Below, piece after piece: positions 1 to 6,206 of a stretch of 53,304 bases of DNA. The translations under genes were made by a program, and so were the position numbers. Within the stretch, counting starts at the first letter, position 1. Each line of letters opens with the position of its first letter. Source of the DNA: Hyphomonadaceae bacterium (GTDB lineage Bacteria > Pseudomonadota > Alphaproteobacteria > Caulobacterales > Aquidulcibacteraceae); assembly GCA_019753175.1 (NCBI GenBank), contig JAIELK010000028.1, forward strand, positions 1 to 53,304. The letters run 5' to 3'. The notes under the pieces were generated by a model. The model worked only from the letters and a program-made list of their open reading frames with translations. It was not told the origin of the DNA and made no database searches.

Positions 1-76
1 CGGGCGTCAGCGGCCAAGCGTAATTGTCGTTCGCCGCCAGCGGCGCGATCTCAGCGACGGCGAGCGCTGCTCCCAT
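1..76 (-). pseudogene. Rhs/YD-repeat fragment D (partial)
   Basis: On the minus strand this starts with ATGGGAGCAGCGCT, the same first codons (Met-Gly-Ala-Ala-Leu-Ala) as the two Rhs fragments at 2554 and 3097, and it runs off the window start. It nearly duplicates 2479-2554. Only about 25 codons are visible, so the identification rests entirely on that identity. It is probably another copy of the same decayed Rhs 3' region. Confidence 0.6.
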
Positions 77-99
77 ACCGTGATGCTAGCGCGAAAACA

Positions 100-110
100 G
101 TGTGTGTCAC
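100..110 (+). repeat. REP-like junction palindrome, site 1
   Basis: GTGTGTGTCAC forms a small palindrome with GTG/CAC arms around TGTGT. It lies between Rhs fragment D and the transposase tail. The same core recurs at 2578-2588 and 3121-3131, and an A-variant recurs in inverse orientation at 1893-1907 and 4283-4297. Confidence 0.6.
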
Positions 111-118
111 CTTTCTCG

Positions 119-401
119 ACACATCGTCGCCGATCGCGGCTATGACTCCGACGCGTTTCTCGACCTCATTCGAGCCGGCGGCGCCAAAGCGCAGATTCCG
201 TCCACGCGCAGCCGCAACATCCAACGCTCTGTCAGCCGCCGCATCTACCGTCAGCGCAATCTGGTCGAGCGCTACTTCAACAAGCTCAAGCATTTCAGGC
301 GCATCGCCACCCGCTTCGAAAAGCTCGCCCGCAACTTTCTCGCCGCCGTCGCTCTCGCCTCAGCCCGCCTGTGGACCAGGACTTATGAGTCCACTACCTA
401 G
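119..401 (+). pseudogene. IS5-family (IS427-like) transposase C-terminal remnant
   Basis: The open frame gives a peptide with ADRGYDSD near its start, IPSTRSRN in the middle and RNLVERYFNKLKHFRRIATR further on, followed by LAS..LW. This is the typical C-terminal third of IS5-type DDE transposases, where the ERYFNKLK stretch carries the catalytic glutamate. The N-terminal part with the first two acidic residues is missing. The sequence joins directly to the junction palindrome and CTTTCTCG at 111-118. No inverted repeat could be recognised on the right side. It is a dead fragment, not a working insertion sequence. Confidence 0.8.
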
Positions 402-525
402 TTCACAAGATGTCGCCGAGGACGACATTGGCGTTCGACGGTGGAACCCCACTCCAGTTTGACAGCTGAGGAAGCTCACACGACCACGAAGCACCAAGCC
501 CGATCTCGAGGACCAGCAGTACAAT

Positions 526-1227
526 TTACTCTCCCACAAATCGCCGGCGCTCCACCGCCATCGCCCGCTCCCAGCGTTTCTTCAACGCGGCGGGGCGTTC
601 TGGGTAGCGCACGCCCAGAACCTTCAGGGAGTCCATGCGGTCGGTGCGGAAGTAGCGAAAGTCCCGACGCAGTTCGCACCAGGCCGCCAAGATTCGTCCG
701 AGGTCTCGGTAACCAAGCAGAATTGGCCAAACCACGCGCTGCGTGGCGCGACCGTCTTCGCGTCGATAGGCGATCTCGACTTTCACGCCGGAACGGATCG
801 CGCTTCGCAGTTCAGCTGCGCTTACTTTCTCCGCCGCTTGCCGAATCGGCGCGACGCTCGTTGACGGCGCCAGGATTGTCGGGCGCAGACGCTCGGGAAT
901 GACGGCGTGGAGTTTGGCGATCAGATTGCGCGCCGCCAGGGCGAACTCCGGCTCGCCGCGCGTGGCGACCCAATTTGCGCCCAGGACGGCGGCTTCGATT
1001 TCCTCCGTGTTCAGCATTAGAGCCGGCATGTCAAAGCCCCGCCCCAGAACATAACCCATGCCAGGCTCTCCGGTAATCGGCACGCGCTGCGCCATGAGCG
1101 TGGCGATGTCGCGGTAGATTGTGCGTTTCGATGTCTCCATCTCGTCAGCGATCGCTTGCGCCGAGATTGGCGCCTTCTCGCGCCGCAGGATTTGGATGAT
1201 CTCGAAGAGACGGTCTGCACGGCGCAT
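526..1227 (-). CDS. YafY-like HTH/WYL-domain transcriptional regulator
   Basis: The product is a DNA-binding regulator of about 233 residues. It opens with RRADRLFEIIQILR, the standard start of this family, and continues into an HTH_11-type winged helix (ISAQAIADEMETSKRTIYRDI, residues about 20-45). The C-terminal half is a WYL ligand-sensing domain with VVWPILLGYRDLGRILAAWCELR and FRYFRTDRM. The start was set at the Met before RRADR, 12 codons inside the longest frame, because the family begins there. It is divergent from the GFA gene at 1330 with about 100 bp between, so it may control that gene (inference). The WYL ligand cannot be told. Confidence 0.85.
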   Translation of the reverse strand: MRRADRLFEIIQILRREKAPISAQAIADEMETSKRTIYRDIATLMAQRVPITGEPGMGYVLGRGFDMPALMLNTEEIEAAVLGANWVATRGEPEFALAARNLIAKLHAVIPERLRPTILAPSTSVAPIRQAAEKVSAAELRSAIRSGVKVEIAYRREDGRATQRVVWPILLGYRDLGRILAAWCELRRDFRYFRTDRMDSLKVLGVRYPERPAALKKRWERAMAVERRRFVGE

Positions 1228-1329
1228 CACGGGCAAGCCTTGGGCGTGGGAGTATCTCGACATGATGCTGACAGCATGGTGGCAGCATGTCTATGCCAGG
1301 TCAATGGTGCGCTTTGGCTGGAGGCCCTC

Positions 1330-1737
1330 GTGATTCATGGAAGCTGTTGTTGCGGCGCGGTCCGGTTTACGCTTGCCGAACCGCCCAGCCTGATGGGCAC
1401 ATGCCATTGCACGCGGTGCCGGAAACTCGGCGCCAGCGTCTTTGTCTTCGCCAAGAAGGCCGCCTTCACCCTGACTCAGGGCGCAGACGACATTGCGGTC
1501 TTCGAGCCGATTCCACCCTACACCTACCGGCGGAGCTTCTGCCGAAAGTGCGGCACGGCGCTCGGCGAAATCGGCGCCGAGAGCGAGACATTTCCCATTG
1601 CCGCCAACTGCTTCGATGACGACTTGGCTGTTCGCAATCGATTCCATGAATTCGTGTCCGAGAAGCCATCCTGGTCCGTTATCTGTGATGATGCGGAGCA
1701 GTTTGAAAAGCATCCAAAACTCGGGGGCGCAAGTTGA
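1330..1737 (+). CDS. GFA (glutathione-dependent formaldehyde-activating) family protein
   Basis: This is a small zinc-binding protein of about 135 residues. It shows the GFA cysteine pattern: GSCCCGAVRF near the start, CHCTRCRKLG about 25 residues later, and SFCRKCGTALG near residue 70. Such proteins bind structural and catalytic Zn and are often annotated as S-hydroxymethylglutathione synthase, but most have no proven substrate. The likely start is GTG at 1330 (Val-Ile-His-Gly-Ser), giving the usual family N-terminus; an ATG at 1276 would add 18 unrelated residues. It is divergent from the WYL regulator and lies within the Rhs/IS debris, so it may be a passenger gene. Confidence 0.85.
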   Translation: MIHGSCCCGAVRFTLAEPPSLMGTCHCTRCRKLGASVFVFAKKAAFTLTQGADDIAVFEPIPPYTYRRSFCRKCGTALGEIGAESETFPIAANCFDDDLAVRNRFHEFVSEKPSWSVICDDAEQFEKHPKLGGAS

Positions 1738-1792
1738 GATCGGTATGGCCGTCGGGAACGGCAAAACTCTCGCCCGATGTCGTTTGGGGCGC

Positions 1793-1907
1793 CTAGAAGA
1801 CGTACCTTGGGAACGTATCCATAGCGCGCACGAGTGCGGGCCAACCGGCGTCGCCTTCGAGCGCGTAATAGGAATCGCCCACGGTTTGGAATGAGTGACA
1901 TACACTC
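1793..1907 (-). pseudogene. Orphan Rhs-tip-like C-terminal remnant
   Basis: On the minus strand the palindrome at 1907-1893 reads into about 33 codons (SFQTVGDSYYALEGDAGW..., ending PRYVF) and then a stop. The arrangement is the same as at 4297, where the same palindrome, translated as SVCHS, leads into a metallopeptidase tip. By analogy this could be the tail of a second Rhs tip. It is too short to name a fold, and its function is unknown. Confidence 0.35.
1893..1907 (-). repeat. REP-like junction palindrome, site 2 (A-variant)
   Basis: GAGTGACATACACTC is a 5-bp inverted repeat (GAGTG/CACTC) around ACATA; on the minus strand the core is GTGTATGTCAC. It lies between the upstream flank of the first hypothetical-gene copy and the short tip remnant. 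It is identical to 4283-4297, including the flanking ATGAGTGACATACACTCAAT. Confidence 0.6.
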
Positions 1908-1984
1908 AATTTTTGCACCCCGCCAATCCCGCGCATAGCGCCAATCTTATCCAACCCCTCCCATCCGCGCTTAAACTCGCGCCC

Positions 1985-2326
1985 ATGCGCTTTGACGCTC
2001 CATCCCTCTCCCATCATCGCCTCCAGCGGTTCCACCGCTGGGCGATGCTGTGGCTCAGATGGTTCACAGCGTTTCTCGATGTCGCAACGCAATTCGCGCC
2101 GCTGTCGCCACAAGCGCAGCACATCGCGCACGGCTGGCTCGACTCGATCGAAAAGCTCGTAGTCAACATTGTCATCATCCGCGCCTCGCATCGCGTGCGC
2201 CCGTTGACGTTGAAACCGCTCATCGTCGAACGCGGCGGCCGGCGCACGCCGAAACGCCGCGCCATTCTTGGGTTGGGCCTGGCGCGTCCAACTTATCTGA
2301 GCGTCACGAAGCGTCCCCGACGCTGA
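1985..2326 (+). pseudogene. Truncated copy of hypothetical protein (copy 1)
   Basis: The first ~95 codons are almost identical to the gene at 4376 (MRFDAPS, the WLRWFTAFLDVATQFAPLSP segment, IEKLVVNIVIIRASHRVRP). Similarity stops near 2273, where the sequence passes into the antisense of Rhs fragment A; the remaining codons to the stop at 2326 are junk. The upstream flank back to 1891 is also shared with copy 2. It therefore looks like a duplicated gene whose 3' half was replaced by an Rhs fragment. The function of the intact form is unknown. Confidence 0.7.
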
Positions 2327-2554
2327 TCCCGTGACGGATGTGAGCCGGTTCTCCAGATCGTAGCCGAAGCTGCGCGCGCCGTCGGCGGTGAGATTGCCGC
2401 GCGCATCGTAAGCGTGCGCGGTCCCGCTCACCGACGTGTACTGGTTGAGACCGTTGCGCGCATAGCTGCGCGAGAGTGCGGGCGTCAGCGGCCAAGCGTA
2501 ATTGTCGTTCGCCGCCAGCGGCGCGATCTCAGCGACGGCGAGCGCTGCTCCCAT
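2310..2554 (-). pseudogene. Rhs/YD-repeat fragment A
   Basis: On the minus strand the frame starts Met-Gly-Ala-Ala-Leu and carries Rhs/YD-repeat signatures: RNGLNQYTSVSGTAHAYDARGNLTADG, split here as RNGLNQYTSV then YDARGNLTADG, and YDLENRLTSV. It breaks after TGSASGT at about 2310 and runs into the antisense of the truncated hypothetical gene. A full Rhs repeat region would have many more YD repeats plus a core-end motif. It is a decayed 3' piece. Confidence 0.8.
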
Positions 2555-2596
2555 ATTGTGATGCTAGCGCGAAAACAGTGTGTGTCACCTTTCTCG
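2479..2596. repeat. 118-bp direct repeat, copy 2
   Basis: This is the second copy of the 1-118 repeat, with two mismatches. It covers the start of Rhs fragment A, its leader and the junction palindrome. Confidence 0.85.
2578..2588 (+). repeat. REP-like junction palindrome, site 3
   Basis: The GTGTGTGTCAC core sits between the broken 3' end of Rhs fragment B (minus strand, about 2594) and the leader of fragment A. The flanks are GAAAACA on one side and CTTTCTCG on the other. Confidence 0.6.
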
Positions 2597-3097
2597 CATC
2601 TGGCCGGTGTAGCGGAAGCGCGCGCCCGCCCAGCGGTCGGGCTCGCCGTAAGGCCCGTAGCGATAAGGCGCGCCGATCAGCGCGCCAGTGGAATCGGCCG
2701 CGCCATGGGCGTAGCGGCGCAGCAAGGTCGCGCCATTGTACTCGGCCACCAGCGCATCGCCATCATAGAGGAAATCTGTCGTCACCCCGCCCGCCGCGCT
2801 CTGGCGCACGCGGCCCAGCGGATCGTAGGCGAGCGAGAGCGTTGGGCTCGCGCAATTGACCGCCGCAGCCGCAGCCACGGCGATCAAGCGATTTTCCAGA
2901 TCGTAGCAGAACGAGCGCGTTCCATCATTGATCAGATTGCCGCGCAGATCGTAGGCGTGCGCGGTTCCGCCGACGTTTGAATATTGGTTCAAGCCGTTTC
3001 GCGTATAAGCGCGGCTGGCCACCGTCGGCCCGATCCAATTGTAATTGTCGTTCGAGGCCCGCGGCGCGACTTCAGCAAGGGCCAGCGCTGCTCCCAT
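2594..3097 (-). pseudogene. Rhs/YD-repeat fragment B
   Basis: This is about 168 codons of Rhs sequence on the minus strand: RNGLNQYSNVGG, AYDLRGNLINDG, YDLENRLIAV, AYDPLGRVRQ, DFLYDGDALVAEYNG, LLRRYAHG, YGPYGEPDRW and RFRYTGQ. Those are successive YD repeats leading to the Rhs core end, where a variable tip normally follows after about YKARFYSP. Here the reading stops right after YTGQM at the palindrome at 2578-2588. The core-end and tip are therefore missing. Confidence 0.88.
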
Positions 3098-3119
3098 CAG
3101 CGCAATCTAACGGGAAAAA

Positions 3120-3132
3120 GGTGTGTGTCACC
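3120..3132 (+). repeat. REP-like junction palindrome, site 4
   Basis: GGTGTGTGTCACC is a 4-bp arm palindrome (GGTG/CACC) extended by GAAAAA on the left and CTTTCC on the right, so the hairpin is longer here than at the other sites. It separates Rhs fragment B (leader side) from fragment C. Confidence 0.6.
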
Positions 3133-3243
3133 CTTTCCCAGCTCACGCTCGTCAGCCGGTTCTCCAGATCCTACGCAAACGTGCGCGCGCCGTCGCTGGT
3201 GAGATCGCCGCGCGCGTCGTACTGTATGTGGGTGCGCGCGAGG
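3133..3243 (-). pseudogene. Rhs/YD-repeat fragment C with in-frame stop
   Basis: The minus-strand frame reads HIQYDARGDLTSDGARTFA, stop, DLENRLTSVSW. This is the same YD-repeat segment as in fragments A and B, but the conserved Tyr codon before DLENRL is TAG. The fragment ends directly at the palindrome at 3132. It lies immediately downstream of the exported protein at 3244-3849. Confidence 0.7.
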
Positions 3244-3849
3244 TTAGCATCTCTGCCCGTTGATGCACCGGCCGCCCAGAATCGAACTAACGAGATCAAG
3301 GGACACTCCTCCTTCGCCCACACTCAGCACCTGCGGACCCTGCCTTCCGGCACCCACGGGCAAGCCTTCCCGACTCCAGATCGCCAGAAAACGTCCGTTG
3401 CCATCAAAGATCAGCGCGTATGGGGCATCTCTCAGCTCATCTGAACTGGGAAGCACGAGATCAATGTCCCCGCCATGACCCTCCATGAAACTCATTAATG
3501 TGTAATCCGCACCGCGAGCCAAATCACCTCGCACGCAGACAAAGCGCATTGCGAAATCTGGTTCGAGTTGTGCATTCCAAGAGGTGTGCTGTACGCAGCT
3601 GTCTTTGTCATAGGCAATGACAAGCCCGCTCACGGTAACAGCGTATCTCCCGCGCACAGGATCGCCCATGCCGGGAAAATAGATTTCCGAATGTGAACCA
3701 GCGTAGGTGAGCGCCGCCTCCCCGGCTCGTATCGAAAGCACTGCTACAGCCGCGTGTTGCTCGTCCAAGAGTGGTACGCTAATCGCGCAAGCTCGGTCAC
3801 TCGCCAGCGCAGCCCCCATCGCAAGGATGCCAAATACAAGTTCCTTCAC
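3244..3849 (-). CDS. Exported hypothetical protein, candidate immunity to the adjacent Rhs tip
   Basis: This 201-residue protein has an N-terminal signal peptide (MKELVFGILAMGAALASDRACA). The mature part contains six cysteines, several near the ends, and ends GGRCINGQRC. No family was recognised. It lies 9 bp downstream of the orphan HELGH tip on the same strand, the place where polymorphic-toxin immunity genes usually sit. A periplasmic immunity protein against a toxin acting outside the cytoplasm would fit, but that is inference from position only. It could equally be an unrelated secreted protein. Confidence 0.5.
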   Translation of the reverse strand: MKELVFGILAMGAALASDRACAISVPLLDEQHAAVAVLSIRAGEAALTYAGSHSEIYFPGMGDPVRGRYAVTVSGLVIAYDKDSCVQHTSWNAQLEPDFAMRFVCVRGDLARGADYTLMSFMEGHGGDIDLVLPSSDELRDAPYALIFDGNGRFLAIWSREGLPVGAGRQGPQVLSVGEGGVSLDLVSSILGGRCINGQRC

Positions 3850-3858
3850 TGGGGACTC

Positions 3859-4299
3859 CTAGGGCCCGGAACTGAGCGTTGTAAGCGTGGGTAGCGGCAA
3901 AAGCCGGAAAGGCGAAAGCGGTCTAATAGACGTGTCTAAGGGCGACTCGAAGAAAGTTGACTGCGACTGATATGTTCGCACTGGTGTGTTGCCAGGCAAA
4001 ATTCCCAGTCGTGCTGCTTCTGCCATCCCGCTCCAGTCGGCAAAGGTTTCCTGACCCGTTGGATTGCCCATTCCGGCAGCCATGATCGAGTCTCTCGAGC
4101 CGTGCCCGAGTTCATGAAAGACGGTCTTTGCCACTTCGGTAACATCTAAAGCACCGCTCGCGTCTCGATGTAAGCTATCAGAGATACTGATCGAGCCCTG
4201 AGTAGGTGTTGCATTTTGCCCGGACAAGCGAGCAGAGAATTGCGCTGAACCGGCGACGACAGTACCGCTACTATCCGTGTATGAGTGACATACACTCAA
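3859..4299 (-). pseudogene. Orphan Rhs tip with zinc-metallopeptidase motif
   Basis: The minus-strand frame has about 146 codons. It contains VAKTVFHELGHGSRDS, a HExxH zinc-binding motif at about residues 61-70, followed by ETFADWSGMAEAARLG, in which the Glu could be the third ligand. The layout (a short metallopeptidase domain without signal peptide, upstream of a small gene) resembles metallopeptidase toxin tips of Rhs and other polymorphic toxins. The Rhs core that should precede it is gone: the frame starts in the palindrome at 4297-4283, read as SVCHS from a TTG codon. It is probably not translated as a functional toxin. Confidence 0.55.
4283..4297 (-). repeat. REP-like junction palindrome, site 5 (A-variant)
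   Basis: GAGTGACATACACTC, identical to site 2 at 1893-1907. It separates the orphan metallopeptidase tip (minus strand) from the upstream flank of the second hypothetical-gene copy (plus strand). Confidence 0.6.
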
Positions 4300-4375
4300 T
4301 TTTGCACCCCTCCAATCCAGCGCATCGCGCGAGACTTACCCAACCCACGCCCATCCGCGCCTATTACTCGCGCCC

Positions 4376-4876
4376 ATGCGCTTTGACGCTCCATCCATCT
4401 CCCATCATCGCCTCCAGCGGTTCCACCGCTGGGCGATGCTGTGGCTCAGATGGTTCACGGCGTTCCTCGATGTCGCAACGCAATTCGCGCCGCTGTCGCC
4501 ACAAGCGCAGCACATCGCGCACGGCTGGCTCGACTCGATCGAAAAGCTCGTAGTCAACATTGTCATCATCCGCGCCTCGCATCGCGTGCGCCCGTTGACG
4601 TTGAAACCGCTCATCGTCGAACGCGGCGGCCGGCGCACGCCGAAAGGCCGCGCCATTCTTGGGTTGCGCCTACGTCGCGCGCTGCGCGCGAAAGATTTGC
4701 GCACGCGCATCGCCGCGCTCAGCCAGGATATCGGGACGTTGGTAGACCGCGTCGCACGTCGCTTGCCGCGTGGGCTGACGCGCTTGCGTGGGCCGCGCGC
4801 TCGCGCATCATCGGCGCCGAACCACGCGCGCATCGGCATGGGCGCGGGTCGCCTCGCCGCCGCCGACACCTCGTAA
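4376..4876 (+). CDS. Hypothetical protein (copy 2, full length)
   Basis: This is a 166-residue Arg-rich protein of unknown function. It starts MRFDAPSISHHRLQRF, continues with an amphipathic or hydrophobic stretch (WLRWFTAFLDVATQF, residues about 23-37) and IEKLVVNIVIIRASH at about 54-68, and ends in a basic, low-complexity tail. The first ~95 codons are nearly identical at the nucleotide level to the truncated copy at 1985, which supports it being a real, recently duplicated gene. The start follows the point where both copies begin to be read together. No family was recognised. Confidence 0.55.
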   Translation: MRFDAPSISHHRLQRFHRWAMLWLRWFTAFLDVATQFAPLSPQAQHIAHGWLDSIEKLVVNIVIIRASHRVRPLTLKPLIVERGGRRTPKGRAILGLRLRRALRAKDLRTRIAALSQDIGTLVDRVARRLPRGLTRLRGPRARASSAPNHARIGMGAGRLAAADTS

Positions 4877-4892
4877 ACAGGCGCCGCTGCGC

Positions 4893-5384
4893 CTACTCCA
4901 TCGCGCACACATAGCGGCGCTGGTCCTCATCGGGTTCGCGCCCGCGTGCGTCGGCGCAGACCGCGTTCCAGAAGCGCATCACCTCTTCGCCGACTGCGAC
5001 GCTGCGAATCTGCAGATCCTCGATCGACACCTCGGCCGAGGCCGGCTCGCCCAGCCACGGCGGCTCGTAGGCGGGTGCGCACGCGAGCGTCGTGTAGAGC
5101 CCGCGTCCGCAAAGGCTGGAGCGCTCGAGATTGTACTCCCAGACGGTCTCGCGCAGGCGCCGCGCCATGTCCTTGGGATCGGAGGCGTCGGTTTCAGCGC
5201 TGGCCGCCGGCATTTCGCCGGTGAGCGCGTGCACCTGCGACAGCATCACCCCATAGCGGCCGATCTCGATCGACAGCGAAATGGCGTTGGCGTCCTCCGG
5301 CGGCGGCGCCTCGGCCTTCTCCTCGCTGCGATTGCAGGCAGCGAGCGTCAAAGCCAGCGAAAGTACGAGTACCGCGACGCGCAT
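4893..5384 (-). CDS. Hypothetical lipoprotein
   Basis: This is a protein of about 163 residues with a lipoprotein signal peptide (MRVAVLVLSLALTLAAC, lipobox LAAC). The acidic, Ala/Pro-rich linker then leads to a domain with four further cysteines (SLCGRGLYTTLACAP, NAVCADAR, YVCAME), possibly disulphide-bonded in the periplasm. The ATG at 5384 was chosen over a GTG two codons upstream because GGAGG lies 5 nt before it. It is convergent with the hypothetical gene ending at 4876. No family was recognised. Confidence 0.75.
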   Translation of the reverse strand: MRVAVLVLSLALTLAACNRSEEKAEAPPPEDANAISLSIEIGRYGVMLSQVHALTGEMPAASAETDASDPKDMARRLRETVWEYNLERSSLCGRGLYTTLACAPAYEPPWLGEPASAEVSIEDLQIRSVAVGEEVMRFWNAVCADARGREPDEDQRRYVCAME

Positions 5385-5438
5385 GGTCACCTCCGCGCGC
5401 TTTGTAGCGCGCCGGACGGGCTGGCGTCTCTGCGCTTG

Positions 5439-5612
5439 TTATCGGTCGGTGACGTGGGCGAGGGCGTTATAGCCGCCGTCGAACTCAAGCCCGTCGAGGA
5501 AGTTGGCGCGCCGGCCGAGCGCTGTCGCGGCGACCGCAAGGCCTCCGCCTGCGATCACCGCGATTGCCGCACAAGCGAGGATCACAAGCCCTGCGCCGAT
5601 CAAACCACCCAT
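5439..5612 (-). CDS. Small single-pass membrane protein
   Basis: This 57-residue product has one strongly hydrophobic segment (LIGAGLVILACAAIAVIAGGGLAVAATALG, given as LIGAGLVILACAAIA then VIAGGGLAVAA) followed by a polar tail that ends YNALAHVTDR. The start is the Met immediately before GGLIG, with GAAGG about 7 nt upstream; the longer frame upstream is Arg/Pro-rich and not convincing. It is upstream of and co-directional with the lipoprotein gene. Function unknown. Confidence 0.45.
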   Translation of the reverse strand: MGGLIGAGLVILACAAIAVIAGGGLAVAATALGRRANFLDGLEFDGGYNALAHVTDR

Positions 5613-5752
5613 CCCGCGCCTTCGAGGCGTCGCGTTTCGTTTATGGGAGGATGATGCCTGAACGCGATGAACACGCGGTTTCCGAAAGCAAAACAAAACA
5701 TTGACAGGCACAGGCGGGGCGGGCGAAGGGCTGGCCCGAGGAGTTGACACGA

Positions 5753-6154
5753 ATGCTGCGTGTGGAAATCGCCGCGCTCTATGCGGGCGCCAACATTCTG
5801 ATCCTGCTCGCCCTCGCACTGGTAGTGGTCGCCGGTCGCCGGCGCCACAAGATCAGGCTTGGCGATGGCGGCAACGAGGACTTTTCCCGCGCCGTCCGGG
5901 CCCACGCCAACGCCGCCGAGTATATCCCGGCCGGGATCGCCGGGCTGGCGCTGCTATCCCTGTTCGAGGGCTCCCCGCTCTGGCTGCTGCACGCCGCGGG
6001 CGCTTCCTTAACGCTGGGTAGACTTCTGCATGGGGTCGGCCTCAACGCCGGGATGGTCAATCTCGGCCGCATGCTGGGCACGCTGCTGACCTGGGTAAGC
6101 TTCGTTCTGCTTGGCGCCGGCCTCATCTGGGCGGGCCTGGGCCAACAGCTCTAG
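5753..6154 (+). CDS. MAPEG family membrane protein
   Basis: This protein of about 133 residues has four predicted transmembrane segments. The MAPEG hallmarks are visible: RAHANAAEYIPAGIAGLALL (an Asn/Glu-containing helix near residues 51-70) and GRLLHGVGLN near residue 90. The superfamily includes membrane glutathione S-transferases and related enzymes of the bacterial envelope; the bacterial members of this size mostly have no assigned substrate. The ATG at 5753 has GAGGAG nine bases upstream. A TTG at 5744 is also in frame but lies on the Shine-Dalgarno sequence itself. Confidence 0.85.
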   Translation: MLRVEIAALYAGANILILLALALVVVAGRRRHKIRLGDGGNEDFSRAVRAHANAAEYIPAGIAGLALLSLFEGSPLWLLHAAGASLTLGRLLHGVGLNAGMVNLGRMLGTLLTWVSFVLLGAGLIWAGLGQQL

Positions 6155-6206
6155 GGCGCTGAACTGGCCGATTGCCCGGGAGGCGGCGCACGCCCATGTT
6201 GCGGCC

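Larger units (their letters stand above)
1..118. repeat. 118-bp direct repeat, copy 1
   Basis: Positions 1-118 match 2479-2596 in the same orientation with two mismatches (CC at 78-79 against TT at 2556-2557). The match stops just after the palindrome GTGTGTGTCAC and the shared CTTTCTCG. Beyond that, copy 1 enters a transposase remnant and copy 2 enters another Rhs fragment, so the repeat edge is a recombination joint. The left edge is cut by the window. Confidence 0.85.

Noticed and set aside
2585-3097. Rhs fragment B as a working gene
   Set aside because: It stops at the junction palindrome before the core end and tip, has no signal for secretion or delivery, and sits among other fragments.
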